Shown piece by piece: positions 33,433 through 44,984 of a DNA stretch of 64,000 nt. Position 1 is the first letter of the stretch; each line of letters opens with the position of its first letter. The notes under the pieces are model-generated. The model was given only the letters and a program-made list of their open reading frames with translations, made no database searches and was not told where the DNA came from. Source of the DNA: Phytophthora colocasiae (lineage: Eukaryota > Oomycota > Peronosporomycetes > Peronosporales > Peronosporaceae); assembly GCA_018806915.1 (NCBI GenBank), contig JAGKQI010000105.1:2790001-2854000 (forward strand), given 5' to 3'. The position numbers and the translations under genes are program-made.

Positions 33433-35097
33433 TACACCTTTGCCCGACCAAGATGGTGCGACTCCAGCGCAATCTGGTGAAGTAACCAGACAATTTACGA
33501 TAGGATTTTCAACTTTCACGTTAGAATATTTGCCACTTCAGAATGTGTTGACGAAACGATACCTCCTGAGGCCAAAGTGGCTCAACCGCAGTGCAAGGTG
33601 GGCGAAGAGCCTGCATGCGTGCGAACCAGATCTGTTTGCGTAAAATGCGAGCCTTGGCGCGCGCGAAAACTCTTGGCAGCCGTCTGCAGCATGCCGACTT
33701 CACTTCTCGTTTATCTGCCTATCAAGCAAGCACCTGACCACACCTACGTCAAGATGCCAAGGACCCCGCACCCCGAGGCCGCCCGCGCTCGTCTTCTAGC
33801 CGCCTACCGTGGCGGAGAGGACTGGATGCTTGTCGCTGCCCACAACGACATCCCTCCGACGACTGCGCGGCGAATTGTGGAGGCTGGACGCGTTGAGCTG
33901 TGACCACGTGGTGGAGCTCGGCACTCCTGTGTCAAGTGCACCCCGGAGATCGAAGCTGCGCTGGAGCAGTACCTCGATGAAAACTGTACCTACACTCTTA
34001 ATGCGATGTGAGACATGGTGCGGTTTGACTTCGGCGTGGAGTTGAGCACGTCTACGATCAGCAACAAGCTGATAGGGAAGCTATACACGACTAAACAGGT
34101 AAGCTAACGTCTTTTACTGTGCTATCAGACTGCAGCTAACCACCTTAACTTGTGCGATAGGTTCGCGTGGAGCCAATGCCGTGTAACAGCGACGTCAACA
34201 AGGCTAAACGCATGGTGTTCGCCAAGGAGCTGCAGCAGCACATGGATGCTGGAGATTTCATCGTGTACTACGATGAAACGAATTCAACGTGTACTGTAAG
34301 CGTACCCAAGGTCGTGCCAAAAAGGGCAAGCGAGCCACCGTTGTGCTGCCGCCGTCCAGGGGAGCAAACCTTCAGATTCAGTGCGCCGTGTCCACGGAGA
34401 TAGGGCTCGTGCACTATCGTCTGCAGCGCGGCAGCATTCGCATGAATGTGAATGCTGCCTTTGTGGACGAAATCTACGACAAGGTCAAGTCGTCAACGAT
34501 CTTTCACGAGCATTTTGAGGGACAAAAAGGTTGTCGTAGTTCTCGACAACGCCCCGGCCCACAACCAGACCGAAGACCTCATCACTGAGCGCGATGATCT
34601 TGTCCTGCTTCGGCTGGCTCCCTACTCTCCTATGTGTAACCCTATCGAAGGTACGTAAATTCTTAGCTGCTTTTCAATTGCGGGATTATACTAAAACCTG
34701 TAGTGGCGCATTAATAAAGGGTGTTTCAGCGTCTTGAAAGCGAAGATCAAGGCTGATCTTGCCTTGTCTCGGGATGAACTGGTCATGGCGCGTCCACGCG
34801 GGACGATAGCGGCGGCGCGAATTGACATTCTGGAGCGTGCAGCTAAGCGCAGCATCGTATGCATGGACATGCGCCTCGTGAACAGGATGGCGCTGCATTG
34901 CCAGCGTGCTGTTGCTGCCGCCGAGCGCATGGAAGACATGGAGTACGGCACTTGAACTTGAGTTTCCCCCGTGGCTCCACTTCGCTCTGCGTTTTCGCCA
35001 TTTTGTATTCCGTTCATAATGCCAAATCAAACATTTCATAATTTTAAAAAATCTGATTTGCACTGGAGTCGCACCATCTTGGTCGGGCAAAGGTGTA
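33433..35097 (+). mobile_element. Tc1/mariner-type element with 33-bp perfect TIRs and TA target duplication
   Basis: The 33-bp inverted repeats 33435-33467 and 35063-35095 (starting CACCTTTGCCCGACC) are identical, and both are bordered by TA (33433-33434; 35096-35097), the duplication typical of this superfamily. The element is 1,661 bp between the TAs and contains one decayed transposase on the plus strand. Confidence 0.92.
33754..34955 (+). pseudogene. Tc1/mariner (DDE_3) transposase, several frameshifts
   Basis: Pieces in order: MPRTPHPEAARARLLAAY (33754), a helix-turn-helix part (VELSTSTISNKLIGKLY), an intron-like gap 34098-34160 (gtaagc...gatag), HMDAGDFIVYYDETN with the first Asp, LDNAPAHNQTEDLI with the second, and SPMCNPIEG with the third acidic residue. 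An intron after NPIEG (34651 on, gtacgt; acceptor near 34729) leads to CFSVLKAKIKADLA and the end at 34955. Breaks: a shift near 33900, a TGA near 34009, a one-base shift at about 34280 and another near 34530. No active enzyme can be made. Confidence 0.8.
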
Positions 35098-36483
35098 GAA
35101 TATACTGGTTGAGCGTAGTTCGTTTTTTACCAAACACATTTCCAGTTCCCTTCTTACTCTGAAAAGCAAATACTCGATTGTGACGAAGTGGGTGAACACT
35201 TTTGACCGCCCAGGGGGTTGCGTATAGTGTGCCGTCCAAAAGGAACAACCCAGACACTGAAAACTCCAAAAGAGAGTTAGTAGTCAGGTGTCCAGTTGGA
35301 GTGAGTCAGCACCACCTTCCGGTGTCCAAATGGGTATCCGGAAAGTGGCTTGGCGTGTGACCTTGTGACTACCCTCGTAGGTGTCGTTGTCTTCGAACGC
35401 GAGGAGTCTGCACCGAAAGTGTTATCTCCAAAAGATTGTAGAACTAGATCCGGAGGGAGAGTGCTAACTAAATAAACACTTCCCAAACGGTGGTTAATTA
35501 GTCCGAAAGTGGGTAAGCACTTATGAGCAAAGTACTTCCCCTCCAACAGTTAACCAAATATTCAAGAGAGTTAAACCAAAATATACAACCGCTTCTTATT
35601 CTTTTCGGCCCTCGAGCGGTGGGCACTCCAAATGCCAGTACTAGAGCAAAATCCGGAACACTGGCACAGTTCCGGGGCTCTTTAAACAGCACACCACTTC
35701 CGATAGATTCACTAGGAACCTTCGGAAGAATAGAATCCAATATATATGTTCAAAATACTATGTAGTATTTCAACACACACACAACCAATACAGTCCAAAC
35801 ACACAAGCAGTCAAATCAATCAATTTTAGGGGTGACTACCACTAACCTCAGTTATAATATGAAATAATACTCGAAGTATCAACTGGAATATGAAATGGAA
35901 GGGGTCACGCCCGGGGAACGCCGCCCGGATCACCTTTCTAACTTAATCTTACCCTGTCGGAGATTCACGCGGCGGCTTGTCGACGCGGCCTGACGCTCGT
36001 TCGGCTACACGTGAAGCCCTCTTCTCGAGGCAGGTCCACGGCTCCTCACAGTGTGTCTTGGGAACACCTTCCAAGACTTTGCACTTGCGCCCTTGGTGGC
36101 AAATTGAACTCTCTTTAATGTATAACAGCTAGCACTAGCTAAACATGCAAAAATATACTTGGTTTCACTATGTAGTAGGGGCGTCTCATCAGGAAGATGC
36201 TTGCGTTTCAGTAGAATACCATAGCAGAGAACACGGAAGAATTCCAGCTGGCTCCGGACACATCATCGTCGGTCGTCTTGGTCGGTCGGAAATATATGGG
36301 CTTGAGTATACTCGAAACTCAACCAGGATACTGGGTATAAATCAGACAGTCCCCGATAGTCCAACGACAACCTCCACTTCAAACCTTCGACCGACAATTT
36401 GGGTCTCGCATATACTCCAAAAATATAACCCCTTGGTCATGGCGTTACCAAAGTCACTTGGTTTCAGTGCTCGAATCATCTGG
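35098..36483. other. non-coding, probably transposon-derived
   Basis: About 1.4 kb without a recognisable protein. It contains a GC-rich patch (35900-36060) and AT-rich flanks, like old LTR sequence. The Gypsy element at 36484 is inserted at its right end. Confidence 0.4.
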
Positions 36484-36895
36484 TGCAGCGGGGCTGCGTA
36501 GGTGTGCACGGCACAGAGGAAGTTGGGTTGACTCGTAGAGTCCTGCTTGCAAGGCACTAGCCTTCGGTTCTATACAAGAACCAAGTAGTCCACTAAATAC
36601 GGGACTCTCACAATCAGTGTCCCTATAATAAAGGAACTAACACTAATTATGTAAAATGCAAACTGATTTTTATTTATTTTATTGCCCTAATCCTGAATGT
36701 AACGGATTTAGTATCTAACATACTAAATCCTAATCAAATGTAATGTGTGGCTCTGAGCTAACAGCCAGCAACTGGCTACATGTGTGACGTGTGAGAAACA
36801 CTATGTGTTGTACACGGATCTGTGACTTGTGACCTGGATGGTGTATACCACATCTATTGTAGCCAAGGCGCGCAGCGCCGTGTAACCCCGTTACA
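36484..36895 (-). repeat. Gypsy 3' LTR
   Basis: 412 bp; its outer end (read on the minus strand) is ...TGCA next to TCTGG and its inner end starts TGTAACGGGGTTACA, a 15-bp inverted repeat. Confidence 0.95.
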
Positions 36896-37190
36896 CCCTC
36901 CCCCACCAAACCGTGGATACGGAGTATCTACAACTGTAGACATAACTGCCTTGTCAAGGCCTGTCACCGGCAACTTTCCGATAAAAGAAATCTCTCAACG
37001 AGAGTGCGCGGGTGCGCTGGCTCAACGAGCACATTCTTCAATTCTCCCCAGCGAGCCAACCGCTCCTGAGGTGTCCAGTGACCAGGCGTCTACGCCCCAG
37101 CGCCTCAGCGCTTTCCGGTCTGAGCCCTCGGCTCCTCTCACGCTCTCCGATTCGGAGTATTTCGCGGCGTTTCGCCTTCGCTACGGAGCG

Positions 37191-38182
37191 ATGTTCAAGG
37201 CCAGCCCGACGTCAAGTGGTAGCGGTGGCTCACCCTTCGAGTACACGACAGCGTCGCCGACGCGCGACCCACGTCGCTCTCCTACAGAGGAAGGCGAGGT
37301 CGAAGTGGACTACGAGGAGTCCGAACAGGGCGATGCCCATGCGTCTCCTGCTCCTGCGAGCCCTCGGACGACCCGATCTGAGCTGCGCTCTCCACGCGAT
37401 CCGCGTCGGTACTCAATTCCTCGGCAGCTGCGGCAGCCCAATCCGTTCCCGGAGGGACCTTCGAGCCTCGTGCTCAACGCGTTGCGCAACGCACCACCGC
37501 TTCCTGCTCGCGATGAGCCAGAGTCACTCAAGGGAGTCGAAGACGCGATCACCAACCCTCTGGATGAGGCACAGGAGGCTTCCCTGAGCGGTGCTCCAGA
37601 GTCACGTCGACCGGTCCAACGGGACATCGTGGGGACTTCGTCGCGGCGCGACTACGGCTTCGAGCCTCGCGACCCTGCCGAGCAGGTGAAGCAGTTGATG
37701 GCGCAGCCAAACCTGCATGGTTACGCCATAGGCAATCCTCCACGTACGGTGGCTGAGACTCAGCAGCGACAGGGCTCCATGAGCGTTTCCTGACCCCGCA
37801 GGTGTGCACACTCGCCGAGTATCGGCAACGCTTAGATAAGCAACGGCGACGGGAGTCTGTGCCTCAGATGAGGACTTATCCACTCCTGCTCCAAACCGGA
37901 GAGACCACCCGGGACTACATGGTCCATGTGGCCACCTGGGCCGAGGCTTCACGGAAGCTCGCGTCGTTTGACCGGCTCATGGAGAGCTGCGCCGAGGTGG
38001 ACGTCCGCCTCGCCCGAGGTCTACTCTTCCAGTACGCGAAGATACGCGTGCGGCCCGGCCGCTTTCCTCGTCACACGACGGCAGTGGCTCCCGCCTCTCA
38101 GGCCACTATCCCTGCTTCGCAGGATGCTCCTTCAGTCTCCGAGGAGACTCGCTGGCTGTGCCAGCCACGGACCAGAGCCTGA
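37191..38182 (+). other. antisense ORF inside the Gypsy element, between chromodomain and 3' LTR
   Basis: On the strand opposite to gag-pol one frame is open from 36822 (inside the LTR) to 37793; its first ATG is 37191 (201 codons). A second frame, 37802-38182, appears to continue it: just before the stop an overlapping frame reads RFLTPQVCTLAEYRQRLDKQ into the second part, so one frameshift separates them. The first part is rich in Pro, Ser, Arg and acid (SPTRDPRRSPTEEGEVEVDY); the second is helical and charged (MRTYPLLLQTGETTRDYMVHV). The sense strand has no long frame here, which argues against a simple shadow. Antisense ORFs in this position are known in some plant Gypsy elements such as Grande. 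Function unknown; may be non-coding. Confidence 0.45.
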
Positions 38183-38212
38183 GCTCGGCTGCTAGTCCGT
38201 CAGCTTCTCACA

Positions 38213-38458
38213 CTAGTGGTGAGAAGCGGGTGTCGACCGAGTGGTCGACCTCGAGCCCTTCAGGCGCCCCCGATCTTCGCGATCAAAAGCGTCCACGACG
38301 TCAGGGCAGTCCTGCCTCAGGGACCCTTCAAACTCCCACGAGTTTTGGGAATGAGGATATCCACGCCACTTCACCAGATACTGGTTTTGACTACGATGGC
38401 GACGCCGCGCCATCAGGCGCTCCACGTGGTAGTGGGGAGTCCCCTGCTCATCGAGCAA
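38213..38458 (-). pseudogene. Gypsy chromodomain (out of frame with pol)
   Basis: Carries YHVERLMARRRHR, NQYLVKWRGYPHSQNSWE and CPDVVDAFDR, the aromatic-cage type chromodomain found at the integrase C-terminus of chromoviruses, thought to guide insertion into chromatin marked by histone methylation. It lies one frame off the upstream pol frame, which runs past it to 38413 in a meaningless register. Confidence 0.85.
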
Positions 38459-40785
38459 CGGCGGAGGAGGCCGATTCGCTGCGGAACGCCGTACTCGATG
38501 AGTGTGACGAGCGCTATTTGTCGCATCGCGCCTGGTACCAACTCGATCACTCGATCGGTACTCTCCGAGTCAGACTCAGTCCCTTCAAGGGAACGTCGAG
38601 AGTGTTTGGCATTCGCATGCCCGTCTCGCTCATGACATGGAGGAGATTGAAAGCCGGATGGCTTGGCTCGAAGGTCCTCAGTCCTGACTGCTCGCCTGCA
38701 CCAGCAGGAGCTTCCAGCTCGCTGAGTTGCGAGGTCAGGTGACGTTGCTGCTGCAGATGACGCAGCCTGGGCACGTGTCGTCGGTGCCAGCGCCTCCGCG
38801 CTCACCCCCGCGGGGTCCCGATATGGCTTAAGCAAGCCGACGTAGAACACCGGGTGTGTTCGCATCCGCTTTGGCAAGTCAAGCGTGTATGCCAGGCCCT
38901 TCTTGGCCACGACCGTAAATGGTCCGATGAAACGCGGACGCAATTTCGTCTTAAAGACATTTGACACTGCATGTGTAGGTAGGTTCTTAGCGTTTAATAA
39001 AACCTGGTCACCGACCTTAAATTCCCATACATTGCTTCTACCTTTTGTATCCGCTTGTTCCTTCTGAACGTCTTGGCTTTCAGCCATCGCGTCACGTACA
39101 CGGCGTAATACGCTCAATCTCACCGAGAGGAAGTCATCGACTTGTTTACGCACAGCAGAAGGGCTGATATCAGCAAGCTCGGAGTCGAGCGACGGCACAG
39201 CCTCTCCCCCACCAAGCCCAAGGCTACCGCGTGGCGGAGTGAGCGGAACGCGCGGGTGCGCAAGGCCGTTCACGTAGAACGGGGTGAAGCCTGTCGAGGC
39301 ATGCACCGCATTGTTCATGGAGAACTCAACGAGAGGGAGCATAGCGCTCCAACGCTTCGGCGTTTCAGCGCATACGCTGCGGAGGATGTCCTCCAGAACG
39401 CGGTTCACGCGTTCGGTCTGACCGTCGGTCTGCGGATGGTCCGCCGTGGACATGTCCAGTCGAGTGCCCAGCACCTTGAAGACGGACGTCCAGAAGTGAC
39501 CCGTGAAACGGGGATCTCGATCCGAGACAATGGTCTCAGGCAGCCCATGCTGGCGGAAGACCCGATCGATGAAGATCGTCGCTGTACCAGCACCATCGAC
39601 GGTGTCCGGCACAGCCGCCAGATGAGCCATCTTGCTCAGACGGTCAACAAAGACCACCACGCCCGTGTTGCCTGCCGAGTCCTTCGGCAGGCCAAACACA
39701 AAGTCCATACTTATGGACTGCCAACACCCAGAGGGTACAGGTAAGCTCGCCAAAGGCGCAGCCGCATGCGGCGAGGGTTTAACCCGCTGACACGTCTCGC
39801 ACGTGCGCACATATGTGCTGACCCACTTGTACATCTTCGGCCACCAGTACATGGAGCTCACCGAGCCGTACGTCTTCTCGCGACCGAGGTGGCCGCCTGT
39901 GGGTGTGTCGTGAGCCTCATAGAGGATACGGTACTTCAGATCCTCATCGTGAGGAACTACCACTCGTGGTGGGTCATCCTGACCCGTGCTGTAGTACAGC
40001 AGACCGCCTTCCAGGCTGTAGCGTTGGAGTCTCGCCTTTAGGCGTCGTGACAGAGTCACCTTTGAGTCTTTAAACTCATCGCTCCCCAGAGCTTGGAGCA
40101 ACGCGACACAAGAGTCGTCCTGAGCGTACGCTGCTCGAACCATGTCCGTCACGGACGACGTCACCGAGGTGACATGAGATAACTCATAGTCCGGGCGACG
40201 TGATAACGCGTCAGCGAGGACGTTCTGCCTGCCAGGCTTGTACTTCACCTCGAAGTTATACTCCGCAAAGAAGGAGAGCCATCGGGCCATCCTCTGCGAG
40301 AGGTGAGGCGACTGCGTCGCTGTGCGTAGTGACGCATGATCCGTGTAGATCACAAACGGCTTGGAGCCGAGCAGGTGAACCCTGAATTTGACGAGAGCGT
40401 ACTTCATCGCAAGTAGCTCCTTGTCATGAACTGGATAGTTCTTCTCAGCAGCCTTGAGCTGTCGCGACTCAAACGCAATGACGCGTTCGCGCCCTTCGGC
40501 GTCCGCTTGTAGCAAAGCACTGCCGATGGCAAAGTCAGAGGCGTCACAGACGACAATAAACGGACGAGCGGGGTCTGGCAGCGCCAGTATCGGTGCCTGA
40601 AGCAGGCTATCCTTGATACAAGTGAACGCATTCTCGTGCTCGGCACGCCATACCCACTCGGCATCCTTCTTAAGGAGATCCGTCAGTGGCCGAGCCAACT
40701 CAGCGTAGTTCTCGCTGTACTTGTGCAAGTAGTTGGCCAAACCCAGCCACTTACGCAAGTCCTTCTGGTTCAAGGAACCGGCCAA
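38413..40785 (-). pseudogene. Gypsy pol: end of RT, RNase H and integrase
   Basis: 790-codon frame. Starts with the RT thumb/connection (NQKDLRKWLGLANYL), then RNase H (VVCDASDFAIG, HDKELLAMKYAL, YTDHASL), the integrase HHCC zinc finger (H...H, CETCQ), the D,D35E core (SMDFVFGLP, VFVDRLSKM, VSDRDPRFTG, TDGQTERVNRVLE) and the GPY/F-like module (GPFTVVAKKGLAYTLDLP). It overlaps the RT frame by a few bases near 40780, where a one-base shift separates them, and loses register before the chromodomain. Confidence 0.93.
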
Positions 40786-41882
40786 TCCACAATGGCCTTG
40801 ACCTTTGCTGGATCAGCACGAAGGCCATGCTTCCCAATGAAGCACCCTAGGAAGGGGATTTCTTCCGCGCCAAAGACGCACTTGTCTGCGTTGGCGTACA
40901 GCTTGTTCGTGCGCATGCACTCGAGCACAGCTCTCACGTGTTCCACGTGCACCTCAACGTCAGTCTTGCCGTGTTCGGCCTGACTGTGGACGAACACGTC
41001 GTCAAAGTACGTTTGTGCGAATGCCCGTAGGGGCCTGAACAGCTGCGTCACTAGACGATTGAACGTTGCGGGCGCGTTCGAGAGCCCTTGGGGCATGACG
41101 AGCCACTCCCAGAGCATACCGCTCGGGGTGCTCACCGCTGTAAGCGGAATATCACTGGCTCGCATGAGCAGCTGATAGTACCCATCGACTAAGTCGAGTG
41201 CACTGTACATGGTGCAACCCACCATGTTGTTCTGAAGAACATCCTTCCTAGGAATCGGCGTCTGCGCCGGAATCGTGGCAGTGTTGAGCTTGTTAAAAGC
41301 GTGAACGATACGCCACTTGCCATTCGGCTTTCTGACACAGAACGTTGGCGCGGAATGCGGAGACTTGCTCTCGCGCACGAGACCCGCCGCGTGTTTCGCA
41401 CGGAAGAAGGCGTCAATGACGTCGCATTGCTCTTTAGGAAGAGGCCACTGTCGGGTCACGCAGTACTTAGTTCCGGGAACTAAGTCGATCTCATGACGAA
41501 CGCCTCGGTCGGGAGGCAGGCCACTCGGTGGTTCCTTCGAGACAACGTCTCCATATTCCTTCAGCAAGGAGTGGAAGGGATCCGAGGGATTCTTGAGGAT
41601 CTCCGATCCACTCCTGGCGTTCAACGCCTTCTTGACTTCGGCCAAGACGGACTCGTCAACGAGGGACGACGAGTTTAACTCCTCCTCAGGTCGAACGATG
41701 ACCACCTCGGCGAATTCGCCAGCCTTCAAGGCATCGCCAAAGTCGGCGAAGGACATCTCTTCTAGCTCAAGGAGCTTGTCAACACTTGGCAAGTCGTCCA
41801 GCAGGAACACTGCCTTCGGCACTACCGCCCACTCCATCAAACAGAGTGTATAGCTGCCCACAGCCCTCCGGTGCGTCGGCAC
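40770..41882 (-). pseudogene. Gypsy reverse transcriptase
   Basis: 370-codon frame with RT landmarks: VRHEIDLVPG, HSAPTFCVRKPNGKWRIV, ALDLVDGYYQLLM (first catalytic Asp), PQGLSNAPATFNR and TYFDDVFVHS, the YxDD box. It copies the element RNA into cDNA. The upstream part overlaps the protease frame in another register, so a shift lies around 41780-41880. Confidence 0.93.
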
Positions 41883-42882
41883 TTGACGTCACGGATGACT
41901 CAGACGCAGAGCGTCTCGCCCGAAGGGCCTTACGACGTCTTCGCCTGGCCGAAGATCGTCTACTCGACGGAGTACGTGCCGTCGCACAAGTTTCGGCCTC
42001 TCTCGGCCCAGTGTCAGGGACACTCAGCGATCCACTCGGTCGACGACCGATGCCGCTCAGCGGAGTACGTGCCGCTGCACAATCAATGACCGTAACAGGT
42101 CCAGTGTCAGAGACACTCAGCGATCGACTTGGTCCACGACCAGTATCACTCGACGGAGTACGTGCCGCCCCACAGTTCACGGCCTGGTAAGGCCCGATGC
42201 CATCGGCATCCAGTGACGGTCCATGACCGGCGTCACTCGGGTTACGTGAGCTTTGCCCACACGTTGACTCACTGCCAACCAGCGCTATGCGCTCAACAGG
42301 GCTGCGATCCTCGCACTCGGTGCTGTCCACTAACTCGGACACACCGACTTCCAGCATCATTGCCGACTCGGCTCGATGCTCGCGCCAATAGCGCTTCTGC
42401 TTCCTAGCAGAGGTGGGTTCATGACTCGCCAAAGCTCCACTAGGAGAGAAGTGCGTAGCACCTAAGGTCTTCGACCTCCAGTCGATCCATGGCTCGTGGC
42501 GCTCCAGCCACGCCATACCAAGGATGAGGTCGTACCTCGAATCCAGGTCCAAGACCAAGCAGCGTTCCACGCTGTCGAAGTCCAGGAACTTCAGCCGTAG
42601 GTCCATCGGGACCTTGGCTGCCGTGACACGGACGCCCGTCGCTAGACGGACAGTGACGGTGTCACCTCTTCGCGCTCGAAGCGCCTCAGCATATTGCTGA
42701 CTACCCTCAACGGTGGAGCGTCTGACGTAGTTGCCAGACGCTCCTGAATCGATCAACACGATCCACGGCTTCTCGAAGCCCTTCACGTCCACATGGACGA
42801 CCAGCAAGCCCTGCTTGCTCACACGTTCCGTGTTCAAGAGCACGGAGCTCTTCGGGGCTGAGCCCCAGTGCCTCTCACGCAC
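41779..42882 (-). pseudogene. Gypsy aspartic protease and linker
   Basis: The protease has VLIDSGASGNYV (catalytic D-S-G) and YDLILGMAWLERHEPWIDW. The linker that follows contains three tandem 31-residue units (93-bp DNA period; units phase at 41968, 42061, 42154) ending in ARTPSS/L. The frame runs past the RT start in the wrong register. Confidence 0.9.
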
Positions 42883-42920
42883 TGCAGAACTCAGTTCTTC
42901 CCCAGTAGACCGCCCCGCGT

Positions 42921-43127
42921 CTACTGGGAGCCGTCGTTTCCCTGGGCAGAGCCCAAAGCGGGACCCGCGACAGGGTTGCGGCCATTCTGGCCGGCGCGCT
43001 CTTTGCGCAGAGGGCAGTTGGGCCTCAGGTGTGTGGGACTACCACACGTGTAGCACCGACGAGTGCTCATACGCTGCACCGCAGCTCGTAGCTCGGCTAC
43101 TTCATCTTCAGCATAGCTGAGGTCCAT
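42921..43127 (-). pseudogene. Gypsy gag zinc knuckle
   Basis: 68-codon piece with the CCHC-like CYTCGSPTHLRPNCP used for RNA packaging. It is a separate frame from the capsid part. Confidence 0.85.
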
Positions 43128-43205
43128 GGGTTCAGGTCCCCGGACCCTGTGCTATTAGCACCGACCCTCGACAACTTAAAGTTGTGTTCAGCATTCAATG
43201 CCACG

Positions 43206-43897
43206 CTAACAGCGTCCTCGAAGGTGCGAGGATTCTGACGGAATGCCTCCCGTCCTGGCCACGCCAGCTCTCAGACCTTCCATGAAGATAGTCACAGTGA
43301 CCACCTCAGGTAGAGGATCGGCAGCCATGCCGGCAATGAGCGTGCGCAGCTCTTGGACATAGTCCACCAGGTCCTTCTTGCCCTGTCGGCAAGCGAGGAA
43401 GCGTGACCGCACGCGATACGCCTGGTTAGGTGGAGCAAATACTTGCGTAAGTTTGGCCTTAAGCTCACCCCAAGTGGGGAAGGCCATTTCTACCGACGTC
43501 CCAGACGTCAAGGCCCATTCTCGTGCTCGACCTTCGAGCTTAGAGATGGCGAACGCCACGCGTTGGCCTTCCAACTGGAGCATAGCGGCCCCCATGGCCA
43601 TCTCGACCTCTCGGGTCCACAATAGGAGGTTCTCTCCTTCGTGCCCGTGAAAGGTCTTCACGCTGAGCGTGACGGGCTTAGCTCTCGGAGCGGGATTAAC
43701 TCCTTTACATTCCGCTGAATGTGCTCAACGAGAGCGTTCTCGTACGAGGCAAATGCCTCCAGGCGCGCGTTGACGGCCTCCGGCCCTTGAGACGCAAGGT
43801 GCGCCATACCTTCAGGGCCCAGCAAGGACGTAAGCTTGTTAAGCGTGTCCCGCTGACTCGGAGTCAAGTGAGCGTATGCTTCTGGCTCCATTCTCAC
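43206..43897 (-). pseudogene. Gypsy gag capsid region, two frames
   Basis: The first frame (43897-43658) gives MEPEAYAHLTPSQRDTLNKL and [17 protein letters not shown] one-base shift at about 43690 leads to the second (43661-43206), with [25 protein letters not shown] and [20 protein letters not shown], a typical retrotransposon gag (RLSFLQ-type) capsid. The second frame ends early near 43206. Confidence 0.88.
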
Positions 43898-43948
43898 AGA
43901 GAAACAGTCTTCAACTCAGGAGTTGGATTGACTACAAGTGCTACCAGA

Positions 43949-44360
43949 TGCAGCGGGGCTGCGTAGGTGTGCACGGCACAGAGGAAGTTGGGTTGACTCG
44001 TAGAGTCCTGCTTGCAAGGCACTAGCCTTCGGTTCTATACAAGAACCAAGTAGTCCACTAAATACGGGACTCTCACAATCAGTGTCCCTATAATAAAGGA
44101 ACTAACACTAATTATGTAAAATGCAAACTGATTTTTATTTATTTTATTGCCCTAATCCTGAATGTAACGGATTTAGTATCTAACATACTAAATCCTAATC
44201 AAATGTAATGTGTGGCTCTGAGCTAACAGCCAGCAACTGGCTACATGTGTGACGTGTGAGAAACACTATGTGTTGTACACGGATCTGTGACTTGTGACCT
44301 GGATGGTGTATACCACACCTATTGTAGCCAAGGCGCGCAGCGCCGTGTAACCCCGTTACA
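43949..44360 (-). repeat. Gypsy 5' LTR
   Basis: 412 bp, 411 identical to the 3' LTR. Starts (minus strand) TGTAACGGGGTTACA at 44360 and ends TGCA at 43949; flanked outside by TCTGG. Confidence 0.95.
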
Positions 44361-44984
44361 TCTGGAGTGCATCATCCGGAGTATGTCAGGATCTTCTGAA
44401 GTCGTTTCCATCTTTTGGAGTTGGCAACCCCTTTCCAGGCTTGCCCTCGTCCCTTGGCACCCACAATTGCGCCTTAACCCTGAAATCATTTGGACCAATA
44501 ATATCCTCAACGCCGCTCTGGCTCTGGGAACCGGCAGTCCATAGAAGATTTGTAGAGTCACAGATTCACACGTCCTCTACACGCAACGAAAGTCGTCTCC
44601 ATAGCCTCAAACCGGGCCCCTGAATTCTTCTCCACAACGTAGGAAAAGAAATCCCAACACTTAGACCTAGTGCTAGATGAATCTGCCAGCAACGACAACA
44701 CCGGTTTTTTATTTTGCGACGTCAACTCGCGTGTGGTCGCCTCTTTAATCGCAGTCAATGATGTGAGAGCACGAATGGAGTGTAGTTGCTGAGATTGATA
44801 TGGCAACGACGTCTCGTCGGACAGACTGGAATTTGTAGTGCTTGTGCCACCATCAGTTCGTGATGAACGATGTGTGCACATTACGAAGGAGTCCATGACC
44901 GTACGACAGCAGCGAGGGTAGTAAAACCCACGAGTGAAAGACGGCAGCGGGGAGGTTTTCGAATGCCAATTGAAAACTCCCAAA

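Larger units (their letters stand above)
36484..44360 (-). mobile_element. Gypsy/Ty3 chromovirus-type LTR retrotransposon, recent insertion
   Basis: Complete 7,877-bp element on the minus strand: two 412-bp LTRs that differ at one base (T at 36852, C in the other), TG...CA ends, and the 5-bp target duplication TCTGG (36479-36483; 44361-44365). A purine tract GGTGGGGGAGGG abuts the 3' LTR (36896 on), and TGGTAGCAC begins two bases inside the 5' LTR as a primer-binding site. The order gag, zinc knuckle, protease, RT, RNase H, integrase, chromodomain is that of Ty3 chromoviruses. The coding sequence is broken by frameshifts at several joins. Confidence 0.96.

Noticed and set aside
37310..37952. 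Sense-strand small frames over the Gypsy antisense ORF
   Set aside because: Short, overlapping and without retrotransposon features; probably shadows of the antisense frame or chance.
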